In this document: positions 34,238 to 42,866 of the stretch, piece by piece | How the letters are laid out: each line of letters starts with the position of its first letter | How positions within the stretch are numbered: the stretch's first letter is position 1 | DNA from: Candidatus Zixiibacteriota bacterium | GTDB lineage: Bacteria > Zixibacteria > MSB-5A5 > GN15 > FEB-12 | Assembly: GCA_040753875.1 (NCBI GenBank) | Contig: JBFMDV010000038.1 | Span: forward strand, 1-52,060 | Reading direction: 5' to 3' | Length of the DNA stretch: 52,060 bases | Position numbers and translations under genes: made by a program | The notes under the pieces: generated by a model | Databases searched by the model: none | The model's input: the letters and a program-made list of their open reading frames with translations, nothing else | Told to the model about the DNA's origin: nothing

Positions 34238-34965
34238 GCTCGATGGATACAGGCACCCGACTTCTCGAAATCAGCAATGTACATCTGCTCTATGGTCAGA
34301 TCGCGGCGCTCAAAGGGGTTTCCCTTCACCTCGAGACGGGCGAGATCGTGGCGATCATTGGCGCCAACGGAGCCGGCAAGACCACGCTCATCAACACGAT
34401 CTCCGGGGTGCTCCATCCCAAGGAAGGCGAGATCCACTTCAGGGGGGAGATGATCAGCGGGCTTCCGGCCCACGCGATCGCCCGGAAACGGATCGTACAA
34501 ATTCCGGAGGGCCGGAAGGTGTTCGCGAAGCTGACGGTGCTGGAGAATTTGCAGATGGGGGCATTTGTCGTGCGGGACAAAGTCAGGATCCGGGCAGACC
34601 TTGAGGCTATGCAGACGCTGTTCCCGGTTCTGGCGGAACGACGCCATCAGCTTGCCGGTACGCTCAGCGGCGGTGAGCAGCAGATGCTGGCGATCGCGCG
34701 CGGTCTGATGGCCGGCCCTGAACTGCTCTTGTTCGATGAACCGTCCATGGGGCTGTCTCCCGTGATGGTTGAGAAGGTGTTCGGAGTTATCAATGACATC
34801 AACGCGCGCGGCATTTCCATCCTGTTGGTCGAGCAGAACGCGCGCAAATCACTGCAGATCGCCCATCGCGCGTACGTGCTGGAGACCGGTCATATCGTGC
34901 TGTCCGACCGGGCGGATCGTCTGCTCGAAAACGACCAGGTTAAGAAAGCGTATTTGGGGGCATAG
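34234..34965 (+). CDS. livF: Branched-chain amino acid ABC transporter ATPase LivF
   Basis: 243-aa ABC ATPase, last gene of the liv operon. Walker A is 'IGANGAGKTTLINTISGVL', signature 'LSGGEQQMLAIARGLM', Walker B 'LLLFDEPSMGLSP' and the family-specific 'ILLVEQNARKSLQIAHRAYVLETG' is clear. GTG 34234 overlaps the livG stop by 4 nt; ATG 34243 is an alternative. A strong hairpin terminator follows at 34991-35015. Confidence 0.95.
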   Translation: MSSMDTGTRLLEISNVHLLYGQIAALKGVSLHLETGEIVAIIGANGAGKTTLINTISGVLHPKEGEIHFRGEMISGLPAHAIARKRIVQIPEGRKVFAKLTVLENLQMGAFVVRDKVRIRADLEAMQTLFPVLAERRHQLAGTLSGGEQQMLAIARGLMAGPELLLFDEPSMGLSPVMVEKVFGVINDINARGISILLVEQNARKSLQIAHRAYVLETGHIVLSDRADRLLENDQVKKAYLGA

Positions 34966-34990
34966 GGCAGGCCCTGATAGCAAAAGAATG

Positions 34991-35023
34991 CCCCGGAGGG
35001 AACTGCCCTCCGGGGTCTTGTTT
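34991..35023 (+). terminator. Strong intrinsic terminator after livF
   Basis: Perfect 10-bp GC-rich stem CCCCGGAGGG/CCCTCCGGGG with 5-nt loop AACTG, followed by TCTTGTTT. It lies between the convergent livF and the secreted-protein gene ending at 35043, and an A-rich flank on the left could let it act in both directions. Confidence 0.88.
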
Positions 35024-35042
35024 CTGACTGAATATCCTCTCG

Positions 35043-37274
35043 TTATTTCATTAGAATCATCTTCTTGGTGGCGACGAATTCGGACGCTTCGACACGATAG
35101 ATGTAAACGCCCGAAGCGATATGGGAGCCGTCAAACTCAACCTCGACAGTCCCGGGGCCGCTCGTACCGGAGTATTCCTTCACCACCTGACCGCTGATAT
35201 TGAACACGGTGATCCGCCACGACGTCGCCCTGGGCAAGTCAAGACTGATAGTGGTTACCGGGTTGAACGGATTCGGATAGTTCTGGTTGAGGGCGAAGTC
35301 AGTGGGAAGACCACCTTCAAGTTTGGAAATCCTACCTTCTGGATCCCCCTCGGGCTGCACAACACCGCAGCAGTTGTTGCCTGGCGGGATACACCTTGCC
35401 GTTGCTCCTCCATTCACCTTTAGGGCATACTGCGGCTGACCACCGACCGCGTAGGCGTGCTCGTTAGACAAAGTGGCGCCCACTGAATAGTTCATCGGCT
35501 TGAACGAACATGTCAGGTTCTTGCCGACGTTAATACGTCCGAAGGCGACATAATCGGTAGACGGGTTCATGCCGGCGAAGCTGGAGTTGGTTGTGAAGCG
35601 TACGACATTGCTTCCCGGGTAAGTGACGACGACTCCTGTTGGTGTGCCGGTTACCGAATTGATGCACCAGCCGGCCGTGATGGCCACATCCAGGATAAAT
35701 GAGTCGAGCAGGAAATTGTTCCTGACCTTCATGTCAAAGTACGTACAGGCGTTCGTGGAGTTGAAGCCAAACGCCTTGAAATCGGCCATCAACACCTCAA
35801 TCGCATCATCGAACGACCCATAGGTCAGCAGCGATGTGTCGTTAGACCGGAAACAGTGAACATCGGGTACTGCCGTTGCGGCCGGGGCACCCGCAAACGT
35901 GGCGATGAAGGCAGGTGTGATAAACCTGTTTGCCCACGTGGGCGTTCCGAACAGAGCGGGCGTCCAGTCCATGCTGAGCGTCAGCAGGTGGGAAGGCGCG
36001 TCGCTATACGGCACCGTGTCGACTATGGTGTCCTGCTGGTACAAGCTGTTGTATTGATTGCTCGAGGTTGTGTAGCCGTACTTAAGTCCGTGTGTCTCTG
36101 TTGCCGGAACAGCGGAGAATCGCAACGCCTGGGTGTTCGTATTGACATTGAATGTGATGCCGTAGGTCTGGCCGCTTCGCAGCCCGGCCGTGAAGGTGTT
36201 GATCATGTTCACATGCCACTGGACGGTGCTGGAAGCATACATGCTCACAGTTCCGCCGCTGTTCAACGTGGCCGCGAAACTGGCGTGATCGTCCAGCACC
36301 ACACCGCCGTTGCCATAAGTCGGGCCCGGATTCATACTGCATGGGGATGGCTGTACGGCACAGCTATCAGTCCAAAAGGTGATTGGAACAGTTCCGTTGA
36401 CCTGCGGCGAATCGCACATGACCGTGAACCAGAGGCGGTACAGCGTGTCCCCGTCGAACTGCGGCATCTTGGCGGAGTTTATAGCGAGAAAGTCAAGCGT
36501 ATCGGCTGCGTAGTATTGCGCGAATACAAATCCGATTTCAGGCCCATGAGGAATGGAATCCAGACGCAGCTTGGTCTGGTCCCACACAAGGAAATGTTCG
36601 AACCAGTAGGTCTTAAAATCGGTCGTAGCGGTGACCGGTATCATGACCTTCTGACCAACGCCCCCCACCAGCGTGTCCGTGCCGATGGCATAATGGGCTA
36701 CATAGTCGTTTACCGATACCCGACCGTCAACGTAATTGCCCGCGACTGGCGCAACGGTCGGAAAGCCGGTAATTGTGAGCACGTTTTCCATGTTCGATTT
36801 GAAAAACAGAACGGAGTCGATACTTCCTTCGGCCTGGCATAGCGGCCGGAATTTCAGCGCAACAACGTCTCGGTACGAGCTCGGTACGGTCGCTGTGCCG
36901 CCGTACAACTCGAGACGGACCCAGGTGAGCGTATCACCCACGGAGTCGGTCCTGATAACGTCATTGGGGAACCCGGATCCTGTTACCGTATCGGCGTCAA
37001 GCAACTGCAGCTTGGTATGGTCGAATTTGATCCTCGCGATGGCATTCGTGAGGGTGACACCGTTGTGGGCGGGATCGGTGTCCTTGAAACTGAAGTGCAC
37101 CGTGGCCACGGTCTCGTTCGTATCCATGCGGGTGCCGCTGATGAACGCAGACGCCGAATCAATGCGGAAAAAGACATATGGGGACTCCGTGGCCATCGGG
37201 TTGGCCTCCGCGATGCCCGCTGTGACCAACATGATTCCCATCAATAGCGCAATGCACATGAGTAACCTGCGCAT
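35043..37274 (-). CDS. Large secreted protein with cohesin-like regions and a T9SS-type sorting domain
   Basis: 743-aa exported protein. A very strong minus-strand AAAGGAGGAG precedes ATG 37274, and a signal peptide ends near 'GIAEA' (~25). Two or more beta-sandwich regions resemble cohesins: about 30-160 ('ETVATVHFSFKDTDPAHNG', 'ARIKFDHTKLQLLDADTV') and about 195-350 ('VGGVGQKVMIPVTATTDFK', 'FLVWDQTKLRLDSI'). The region ~350-640 is beta-rich and unrecognised. Residues ~655-743 form a type-9 secretion C-terminal sorting domain ('FALNQNYPNPFNPVTTIS', 'GVYIYRVEASEFVATKKMIL'). Surface location is likely. Together with dockerin-like proteins at 19-1824 and 10015-11304 it could form a surface assembly, but binding is not shown. 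It is transcribed alone toward the livF terminator. Confidence 0.83.
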   Translation of the reverse strand: MRRLLMCIALLMGIMLVTAGIAEANPMATESPYVFFRIDSASAFISGTRMDTNETVATVHFSFKDTDPAHNGVTLTNAIARIKFDHTKLQLLDADTVTGSGFPNDVIRTDSVGDTLTWVRLELYGGTATVPSSYRDVVALKFRPLCQAEGSIDSVLFFKSNMENVLTITGFPTVAPVAGNYVDGRVSVNDYVAHYAIGTDTLVGGVGQKVMIPVTATTDFKTYWFEHFLVWDQTKLRLDSIPHGPEIGFVFAQYYAADTLDFLAINSAKMPQFDGDTLYRLWFTVMCDSPQVNGTVPITFWTDSCAVQPSPCSMNPGPTYGNGGVVLDDHASFAATLNSGGTVSMYASSTVQWHVNMINTFTAGLRSGQTYGITFNVNTNTQALRFSAVPATETHGLKYGYTTSSNQYNSLYQQDTIVDTVPYSDAPSHLLTLSMDWTPALFGTPTWANRFITPAFIATFAGAPAATAVPDVHCFRSNDTSLLTYGSFDDAIEVLMADFKAFGFNSTNACTYFDMKVRNNFLLDSFILDVAITAGWCINSVTGTPTGVVVTYPGSNVVRFTTNSSFAGMNPSTDYVAFGRINVGKNLTCSFKPMNYSVGATLSNEHAYAVGGQPQYALKVNGGATARCIPPGNNCCGVVQPEGDPEGRISKLEGGLPTDFALNQNYPNPFNPVTTISLDLPRATSWRITVFNISGQVVKEYSGTSGPGTVEVEFDGSHIASGVYIYRVEASEFVATKKMILMK

Positions 37275-37700
37275 AACTCCTCCTTTAGAGTTGGTTACGG
37301 TTTCGTTGGCGGCGGCAGAGTGTCGAAAAATACTCGAATTATGTTACGCTGAACAGCCTCACCCCCCTTCACACATGGAAGAAGGTTCCGGTTATGTTTA
37401 TCCCTACTGCTGCGATAGATGATGCGCGGTCGAAGTACCCATATCATACATCGCATGCGAACGCCTGTCAAGTGATTTCATGCGTCCGCACACGCGCGTG
37501 GCACCCCGAGACGGACGACGATGGCGTTTAGACGGAGGAGCGCCCTGCTTTGGTATCGGAACGGGCAAGCCGGAAATCGTGAAAACGCGACTTGACATCC
37601 TTCGGCCGAAAGGCCTATGATAGATGGTCATGGCGCCAATCATTGCCGGCGCGATACTCGTAAAATATGTCTGACTGACGGTCAGGATCCGAGCATCGGT
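37275..37700. other. Divergent intergenic region between secreted protein and redoxin genes
   Basis: 426 nt with no supported gene. It holds the Shine-Dalgarno of the minus-strand gene next to 37274 and the strong plus-strand promoter at 37592-37621. A small CTGAC-N5-GTCAG hairpin lies in the leader at 37671-37685. Confidence 0.6.
37592..37621 (+). promoter_or_regulatory. Strong sigma-70-type promoter for the redoxin gene
   Basis: TTGACA (37592-37597) and TATGAT (37616-37621) separated by 18 nt. The spacer holds a perfect 10-bp palindrome TTCGGCCGAA, a possible operator. A leader of about 75 nt precedes ATG 37701. Confidence 0.72.
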
Positions 37701-38258
37701 ATGCAAACGCAGCGCACAGTCATCATTCTCCTGGCGATCATCGTCCTCATGGCCATCGAGATCGTCTATTTGGTCCTTCAGAATCGGCAATTGCGCGCAG
37801 TGGTTGCCGAAACGACGGCAACGTTCAACACGCTCCAACAGAGCCAGCATGTCCCCGGCCTGACCGGACAGGACCTGCAGGGTAACCCGTTGCGTGTACA
37901 CTATTCGGCGGATGCTCCCCGGACTATTCTCGTGATGTTCTCTCCCGGATGTTCGGCGTGTAAGGATAATACGACATTCTGGCAGGAACTGTTTGAGCGC
38001 TCTGCATCGTCGCGTTTCCGATATCTCGGCATGTGCGTGGGAACGGAGGATGACGCCAGAGCGTACGCCACCGAACATGGTCTGACATTCCCGATCCTTG
38101 CTGTCACCGATGAGCGCCTGATAGGCGCATATAATGGGCACGTGCTGCCGCAAACGGCGATCGTCTCCCCCGAAGGAACTATCGTCAAGTCCTGGCCGGG
38201 AACACTCGATGAAACGGCGAAGAGTGAGGTTGTTGCAGGGGTGAAGAATCTCCAGTGA
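37701..38258 (+). CDS. Membrane-anchored thioredoxin-like redoxin
   Basis: 185-aa protein with one N-terminal membrane helix (~6-27) and an extracytoplasmic AhpC/TlpA/MauD-like thioredoxin fold. The redox motif is 'FSPGCSACKDNTTFW' (Cys84, Cys87) and the cis-proline segment is 'HVLPQTAIVSPEGTIV' (Pro150). A third cysteine, Cys112 in 'GMCVG', is extra. The frame is open from 37617, but ATG 37701 gives the expected signal anchor. A strong promoter lies upstream, and 76 nt downstream comes a gene for a small six-cysteine secreted peptide, so the redoxin may form or reshuffle its disulfides. That functional link is inference from adjacency and topology. Confidence 0.85.
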   Translation: MQTQRTVIILLAIIVLMAIEIVYLVLQNRQLRAVVAETTATFNTLQQSQHVPGLTGQDLQGNPLRVHYSADAPRTILVMFSPGCSACKDNTTFWQELFERSASSRFRYLGMCVGTEDDARAYATEHGLTFPILAVTDERLIGAYNGHVLPQTAIVSPEGTIVKSWPGTLDETAKSEVVAGVKNLQ

Positions 38259-38334
38259 TCAATGCGCGCCGCCAAGGCGCATAAAACCGTTCGGTGCTTA
38301 GACGAAACCGCAACCCGAAAGGAGGTGACATAGA

Positions 38335-38523
38335 GTGACGAGATTCAAAATCGTGAAAGCGTTGGTGCTGTTGCTCGCGTTCATGGTGCTGTTCCTGGGC
38401 GGTTTCAGCATTACCTCCGCCGGCAAGGTGGAGGCGGCCAAGTGCTGTTGGGTGATGGTCTGTACTGTAAACCCGCCGATCGTGTGCTGGGAAGTTTGCA
38501 AGCCCTGCCCGAGATTCCCGTAG
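38335..38523 (+). CDS. Small secreted six-cysteine peptide
   Basis: 62-aa precursor of unknown family. The Shine-Dalgarno AAAGGAGGTGA (38318-38328) is a near-perfect match to the 16S rRNA 3' end, 6 nt before GTG 38335, so this is very likely a real, highly translated gene. The N-terminal ~34 residues are a signal peptide with a hydrophobic core and a 'VEA' cleavage site. The predicted mature peptide of 28 residues has six cysteines (37, 38, 43, 51, 55, 58) in the pattern CC-x4-C-x7-C-x3-C-x2-C, plus two Trp. It could be a three-disulfide miniprotein, a metal-binding peptide or a secreted signal or toxin; nothing in the sequence decides. It follows the membrane redoxin gene on the same strand. 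Confidence 0.8.
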   Translation: MTRFKIVKALVLLLAFMVLFLGGFSITSAGKVEAAKCCWVMVCTVNPPIVCWEVCKPCPRFP

Positions 38524-38602
38524 ACCCGGCTCTATTTCAGGAGCCGCGTGAGCAACGCAGGTTAAGAGTGAGCGCACGTCGGTCTGGATCGAGGTGCGCC
38601 GT

Positions 38603-39694
38603 TCATTGCCGTTTCTTCCGATTCGCTACGAAATCCCAGAACACATACTTGCCCAGATTGTCGACTGAAGCGAAATATGCACGCCCCCGGTTCAATTCCG
38701 TCAGACGAGCCACAAATTGCTGCAGGTACGGGTCGTCAGTGACCATGAACGTCGTGATGGGGATTTTCTTCTTGCGGCAGGTGACCGCCTCGTCGAGCGT
38801 CCGGTTCACGATACGCGGGTCCAAACCCATCGGGTTCCGGTAGATTTGACCGTTCGCGCGGGTGATCATGGAGGGTTTGCCGTCGGTCACCATGAATATC
38901 TGCTTGTTGGCGTGTTTTTTGCCCAACAGGATCTGTCGCGCCGTGCGAAGGCCCGCCTGAGTGTTGGTGTGATACGGCCCGGCGCCGATATAGGGGAGAT
39001 CTTCGATAGCGATCTGGCGGGCATCGTCCCCGAACAACACGATCGACAGATCATCCTTGGGATATTTTGTGAGAATCAACTCCGTGAATGCCATGGCCAC
39101 CTGTTTGGCCGGCGTGATCCGGTCCTCGCCGTACAGCACCATCGAATGCGATATATCGATCATCAGCACGGTCGCACAGGAACTTGTCTTCTCCGATTCG
39201 AACACTTCGAGGTCATTCTCGGTCAGTTCGAGGCCAAGGTCCCCAGTGCGGCTGACGGAATTGAACAGGGAAGATGTGAAATCGATGTTGCGCGGGTTGT
39301 CCCCAAAGGCGAATGCTCGCTTTTCGGGAAGCGGCTCTTCGGAGGCGCCCCCCTCGTACGGGAGCGGGTGATCCCCCTTCCCGGAGGACCGCAGGCGGTT
39401 GAATATCTGGTCGAACGCGTCTTTGCGGAGTGTCCGTTCTCCTTTGGCCGAAAGCCGCATGCCCGCCTGTGTTTCCCGCACCAAATTGGCGTTTTTCAGC
39501 GCTTTGCGAAACTCGTCGAGGTCGTATTTTGAGTCGAGAATCCCCTGCTGCTGCAAACGCTGCATCAGGCGCAAGGTCTCCTCCACATCACCGTTCAGCC
39601 GCATCAACAGATACTGATAGATGGCCATCAGGTCGGTGAGGTTCTTGACCCGGGCGAACAACTCATCATCCCATTTCTGGTAGACGAATCTCAC
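38603..39694 (-). CDS. von Willebrand factor A domain protein
   Basis: 363-aa cytoplasmic protein. The N-terminal ~165 residues are helical and charged, and the C-terminal ~195 form a VWA domain with a complete MIDAS 'MIDISHSMVLYGEDR' (DxSxS), 'LSIVLFGDDARQI' and 'QIFMVTDGKPSMITR'. GTG 39694 overlaps the stop of the AAA+ gene by 4 nt (GTGA). MoxR-type ATPases and VWA proteins act as pairs in chaperone-like complex maturation; the target here is unknown. Confidence 0.88.
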   Translation of the reverse strand: MRFVYQKWDDELFARVKNLTDLMAIYQYLLMRLNGDVEETLRLMQRLQQQGILDSKYDLDEFRKALKNANLVRETQAGMRLSAKGERTLRKDAFDQIFNRLRSSGKGDHPLPYEGGASEEPLPEKRAFAFGDNPRNIDFTSSLFNSVSRTGDLGLELTENDLEVFESEKTSSCATVLMIDISHSMVLYGEDRITPAKQVAMAFTELILTKYPKDDLSIVLFGDDARQIAIEDLPYIGAGPYHTNTQAGLRTARQILLGKKHANKQIFMVTDGKPSMITRANGQIYRNPMGLDPRIVNRTLDEAVTCRKKKIPITTFMVTDDPYLQQFVARLTELNRGRAYFASVDNLGKYVFWDFVANRKKRQ

Positions 39695-41166
39695 CGCGAT
39701 CCCCCCAGACCTTTCAGCATGTCGGAGAACACGTCGGCATAGCGCACGATGGCATCGACCTCTTCACGGGCGATGATATTATTGTGGTGCAGCCCCTCAA
39801 GCACCAGTTCCAAGCGCAGCAGCAACTCACGTTCGTCGGCGATATCGAAATACTGCCGCACGACCTCTTTCAGGCCGGCTACACCCAGCAGCCGTTTGCG
39901 GTACTCGGCAAATGGCAACTCATCGGACAACTCCAGCTTCTTGCCGGCTGAAAAATAGTCCGTGATCGCCTCGTACGGATTCTGGGGCGCATGCTCTCCG
40001 CGCGGTTTCTCTTTCGTCGGTGTGGGGAAGTGCCGTAGGAACAGTGCGTTGATCGCCTTTCCGATCAGATTCTGGGTCACCAGGATCGCCCCCTCCTGTT
40101 CCCCCTCATAGACCAGCTCGATCTTGCCGGTGACCGAGGGAACGATCGCATATAAATCGCACACGCGGGGGAAGAGGTCGTTGTCGCTATTGCGTAGCGC
40201 CCGGCGCTCGATGTTGGACAACAGATTCTCATACGCCGAAATCGACACACGCGCCGACACACCAGAACTCTGGTCGACATGCTCGCTGGAGCGCGCCTGA
40301 AACGTGACCTCCTCAATGATGTCCTTCACGAATTCGGGGATCCGGACCGGCTTGTCCTTGGCGCTTTGCTCGCAGTCAGTAATGGCGCGGGCATCCTCGA
40401 TCGAACGCGGGTAATGGGTAATGATCTGCGAATCGATGCGGTCCTTCAGCGGTGTAATGATGTTACCACGGTTGGTGTAGTCTTCCGGATTGGCCGAAAA
40501 CACCATGACCAGATCGAGCGGCACGCGCAGGGGGAATCCGCGCACTTGGATATCGCTTTCTTCGAGTATGTTCAGAAGCCCCACCTGAATGCGCGGCTGG
40601 AGGTCCGGCAACTCATTGATGGCGAAAATACCGCGGTTGGTGCGCGGAATGATCCCCCAATGGATCACCTCTTCGTTGGAAATATCCAACTTCTCCCGCG
40701 CGGCCTTGATGGGGTCGATATCGCCGATCAGGTCGGCGATGGACACGTCGGGAGTAGCCAGTTTCTCGTGGTACCGTTCGTTCCGGTGCCGCCATTCGAT
40801 CGGCAATTTGTCTCCCCATTCGGCCAGAGCGGCTTTGGCGCGAGGGGAGATCGGCTTGAATGGGTCCTCGTTGAGATAGGTGCCGGCAATGACCGGCTGC
40901 CACTCGTCCAATAGATTCGTCAACAGACGGAGTATTCGGCTCTTGGCCTGGCCGCGCAGTCCCAGCAGAATGAAGTGATGACGGGACAGGACGGCGTTCT
41001 CGATCTGCGGGATGACCGTCTTTTCATAGCCGACGATCCCCGGAAAGGGCCTTTCTCCGGACTTGATCTTGGTCAGAAGATTTTGACGCATCTCCTCTTT
41101 GACCGGGCGGCTTTGCCAACCGGATTTCCGCAATTCGCCGAGCGTCCTGGGCAATGTATTCGTCAC
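39691..41166 (-). CDS. MoxR/Mg-chelatase-type AAA+ ATPase
   Basis: 491-aa AAA+ ATPase of the magnesium-chelatase/MoxR group. The P-loop region 'FILLGLRGQAKSRILRLL' lacks one glycine of the classic GxxxxGK[ST] (here GLRGQAKS), which is recurrent in this subfamily. The sensor/arginine region 'RGIFAINELPDLQPRIQVGLLNILEE' and 'LVMVFSANPEDYTNRGNIITPLKDRI' are typical. GTG 41166 has minus-strand AAAGGAGA upstream. It overlaps the VWA gene and probably forms an ATPase/VWA chaperone pair. In this subfamily the function is often annotated only as 'magnesium chelatase', but no chlorophyll pathway genes are present here, so that role is unlikely. Confidence 0.87.
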   Translation of the reverse strand: MTNTLPRTLGELRKSGWQSRPVKEEMRQNLLTKIKSGERPFPGIVGYEKTVIPQIENAVLSRHHFILLGLRGQAKSRILRLLTNLLDEWQPVIAGTYLNEDPFKPISPRAKAALAEWGDKLPIEWRHRNERYHEKLATPDVSIADLIGDIDPIKAAREKLDISNEEVIHWGIIPRTNRGIFAINELPDLQPRIQVGLLNILEESDIQVRGFPLRVPLDLVMVFSANPEDYTNRGNIITPLKDRIDSQIITHYPRSIEDARAITDCEQSAKDKPVRIPEFVKDIIEEVTFQARSSEHVDQSSGVSARVSISAYENLLSNIERRALRNSDNDLFPRVCDLYAIVPSVTGKIELVYEGEQEGAILVTQNLIGKAINALFLRHFPTPTKEKPRGEHAPQNPYEAITDYFSAGKKLELSDELPFAEYRKRLLGVAGLKEVVRQYFDIADERELLLRLELVLEGLHHNNIIAREEVDAIVRYADVFSDMLKGLGGSR

Positions 41167-41319
41167 ACCGTCTCCTTTAATGCTATCGCGCGTTATGCCC
41201 GTGTCCGGGCCTGTATAGGTAAACAGTGGTGCGGGGCAGTTGGTTCGTAAGATGGATGAGTTTGGCCTACGGCATTGCGAAAATGGGAAAGCAAGGCGAC
41301 CGCTGCCTGGCCGGGCGAC

Positions 41320-41562
41320 TTACCCGAGCGGCCGGAAATAGTTCCCGCGGGAAGCTTTCGCCACCGACCCGCTCGGCACGGCGAGCACTTCGGCCTTGAA
41401 CGGATGGCTCCCTTTGATCACGATAATGTCATTGGGACTGACGATGAAGGAGGCTTTCACGCGCCTCCCATTGACCTCGACCAAGCCGTTGTCGGATAGC
41501 TCCTTGGCCACGGCACGGCGTCTGACGATGCCGACTGTGGAAAGATAGTCGTCGATCCGCAT
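41320..41562 (-). CDS. S4-domain RNA-binding protein (HslR-like)
   Basis: 80-aa small protein with an S4 RNA-binding domain: 'MRIDDYLSTVGIVRRRAVAKELSDNGLVEVNGRRVKAS', followed by 'SPNDIIVIK'. Proteins of this type (HslR/Hsp15) act on stalled ribosomes. The ATG overlaps the SurA-like stop by 1 nt, so it is the third gene of the foldase operon. Confidence 0.9.
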   Translation of the reverse strand: MRIDDYLSTVGIVRRRAVAKELSDNGLVEVNGRRVKASFIVSPNDIIVIKGSHPFKAEVLAVPSGSVAKASRGNYFRPLG

Positions 41563-42866
41563 CAGCCTTCAAGTCGATTATCGATGTAGGTCCGTGTCTT
41601 GATCTGCGCCAACCATTTGTCCACCAGTTTGCCGGTCTTGTCCTGGCGGGCGAGCTCCTTGATTCTGTCGAAGTCGGATTCGAGCGTGTAAGTCTTCGAC
41701 GGCTGGTATTCGAGCAACTTGAGGATGTGCAGGCCATACTGGGACTTCACCGGTCCACGGTATTCGCCGGCGGTCTGCCATCCTGACACCGTCGCCACGA
41801 AGTCAGGGGGTAGCTGGCTGATTGCATACCACCCCAGTTCGCCGCCGGTGGCGCGCGTATCGTTGTCATTGGAAAAGGTCTTGGCCAGTTCGCCGAAATC
41901 GGCGCCCCCCTGTACAGCTTTCAACAGTGAATCGGCAAGCTGCATTGTGCGAGCCGAGTCGGCCGCCGACGGCGCCACGGCAAGCAGCACATGACGCAGC
42001 CGCAACTTGTCGTCCTGTCTCCCTTCGCACTTGATGATGTGATATCCGAATTGGGTCCGGATGACACCGCTGATCTCGCCTGGGTTGAGCGCGAAGGCAG
42101 CTCGTGCGAACTCGGGGACAACGTCGTCCTTGCCCACGTAGCCCAGGTCTCCGCCGTTGGCCCCCGCCCCGAGACTGGAGAATTGCGCGGAGATCGACGC
42201 AAAGTCCGCCCCCTCGAGAATGCGCTGGCGCAGCTTCTCGGCGGCAAGTTTTACCGAGTCCTCGACGACCGGCGATGCGTGGTACGTCAGTAAGATATGA
42301 GCCAGCTTGACACCCTCCGGCTGGTTCGGTATCGAATCCTTGAACTTGTGGTAAAACTCTTCCACCTCGTGGCGGGATACGGACACATCGGCTAGTTTTT
42401 TCTGTATCAGCCGCTGTTTGAGCATCTGATTCTCGAGATCACCCCGGTATCGTTTTTTCAAATCACGTAGCGTCAGCCCTTCCTGCGCCAGTGCCGTCAG
42501 GAACTCTTCGTTGGAGTTGAACCGTCCGGCCACCCGAGCTACTTGTTCGTCAAGCGCCTGGTCCACTTCTTCCGGTCGTACGCTGATAGAGGTGTCCTTC
42601 CTGGCCTCGATCAGAAACAACTGCTCCGAGATCATCTGGTCCAGCACTTCCTTCTGCATGGCCGCGAACTCGGCGTCGTTTTTCGGACGACGACCCGATT
42701 GAAATGCCGCCATCTGGACCTGAGTGGTCAGCTCGGACGACAGTATGACTTCGTTCCCTACGACGGCGACGATCTTGTCGATCATCTCTCGCTCCGCATG
42801 GGCTGCGCCGGTCGCAGCGAACAGCGCCGCCAGGACAATCAGACAATGTGTCAGCGTGCGGCGCAT
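41562..42866 (-). CDS. surA: SurA-type periplasmic chaperone / peptidyl-prolyl isomerase
   Basis: 434-aa exported chaperone. The frame is open farther upstream, but ATG 42866 gives a clean signal peptide (~24 aa, ending 'AAHAE') and overlaps the preceding stop by 1 nt. The N-terminal SurA-like region is 'IDKIVAVVGNEVILSSELTTQV' plus 'LDQMISEQLFLIEARK', and two PpiC parvulin domains follow at about 175-275 ('LAHILLTYHA', 'GGDLGYVGKDDVVPEF', 'QFGYHIIKCEG') and 285-385 ('LRHVLLAVAP', 'GGELGWYAISQLPPDF', 'YGLHILKLLE'). It should assist outer-membrane protein folding. Confidence 0.92.
   Translation of the reverse strand: MRRTLTHCLIVLAALFAATGAAHAEREMIDKIVAVVGNEVILSSELTTQVQMAAFQSGRRPKNDAEFAAMQKEVLDQMISEQLFLIEARKDTSISVRPEEVDQALDEQVARVAGRFNSNEEFLTALAQEGLTLRDLKKRYRGDLENQMLKQRLIQKKLADVSVSRHEVEEFYHKFKDSIPNQPEGVKLAHILLTYHASPVVEDSVKLAAEKLRQRILEGADFASISAQFSSLGAGANGGDLGYVGKDDVVPEFARAAFALNPGEISGVIRTQFGYHIIKCEGRQDDKLRLRHVLLAVAPSAADSARTMQLADSLLKAVQGGADFGELAKTFSNDNDTRATGGELGWYAISQLPPDFVATVSGWQTAGEYRGPVKSQYGLHILKLLEYQPSKTYTLESDFDRIKELARQDKTGKLVDKWLAQIKTRTYIDNRLEG

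Noticed and set aside
10015-37274. Cellulosome assembly
   Set aside because: No carbohydrate-binding scaffoldin or cellulase was seen; dockerin-like ends on proteases and unknown proteins are common in this kind of genome.
39691-41166. Magnesium chelatase role for the AAA+ ATPase
   Set aside because: No porphyrin or chlorophyll genes nearby; the VWA pairing fits a general MoxR-type chaperone better.
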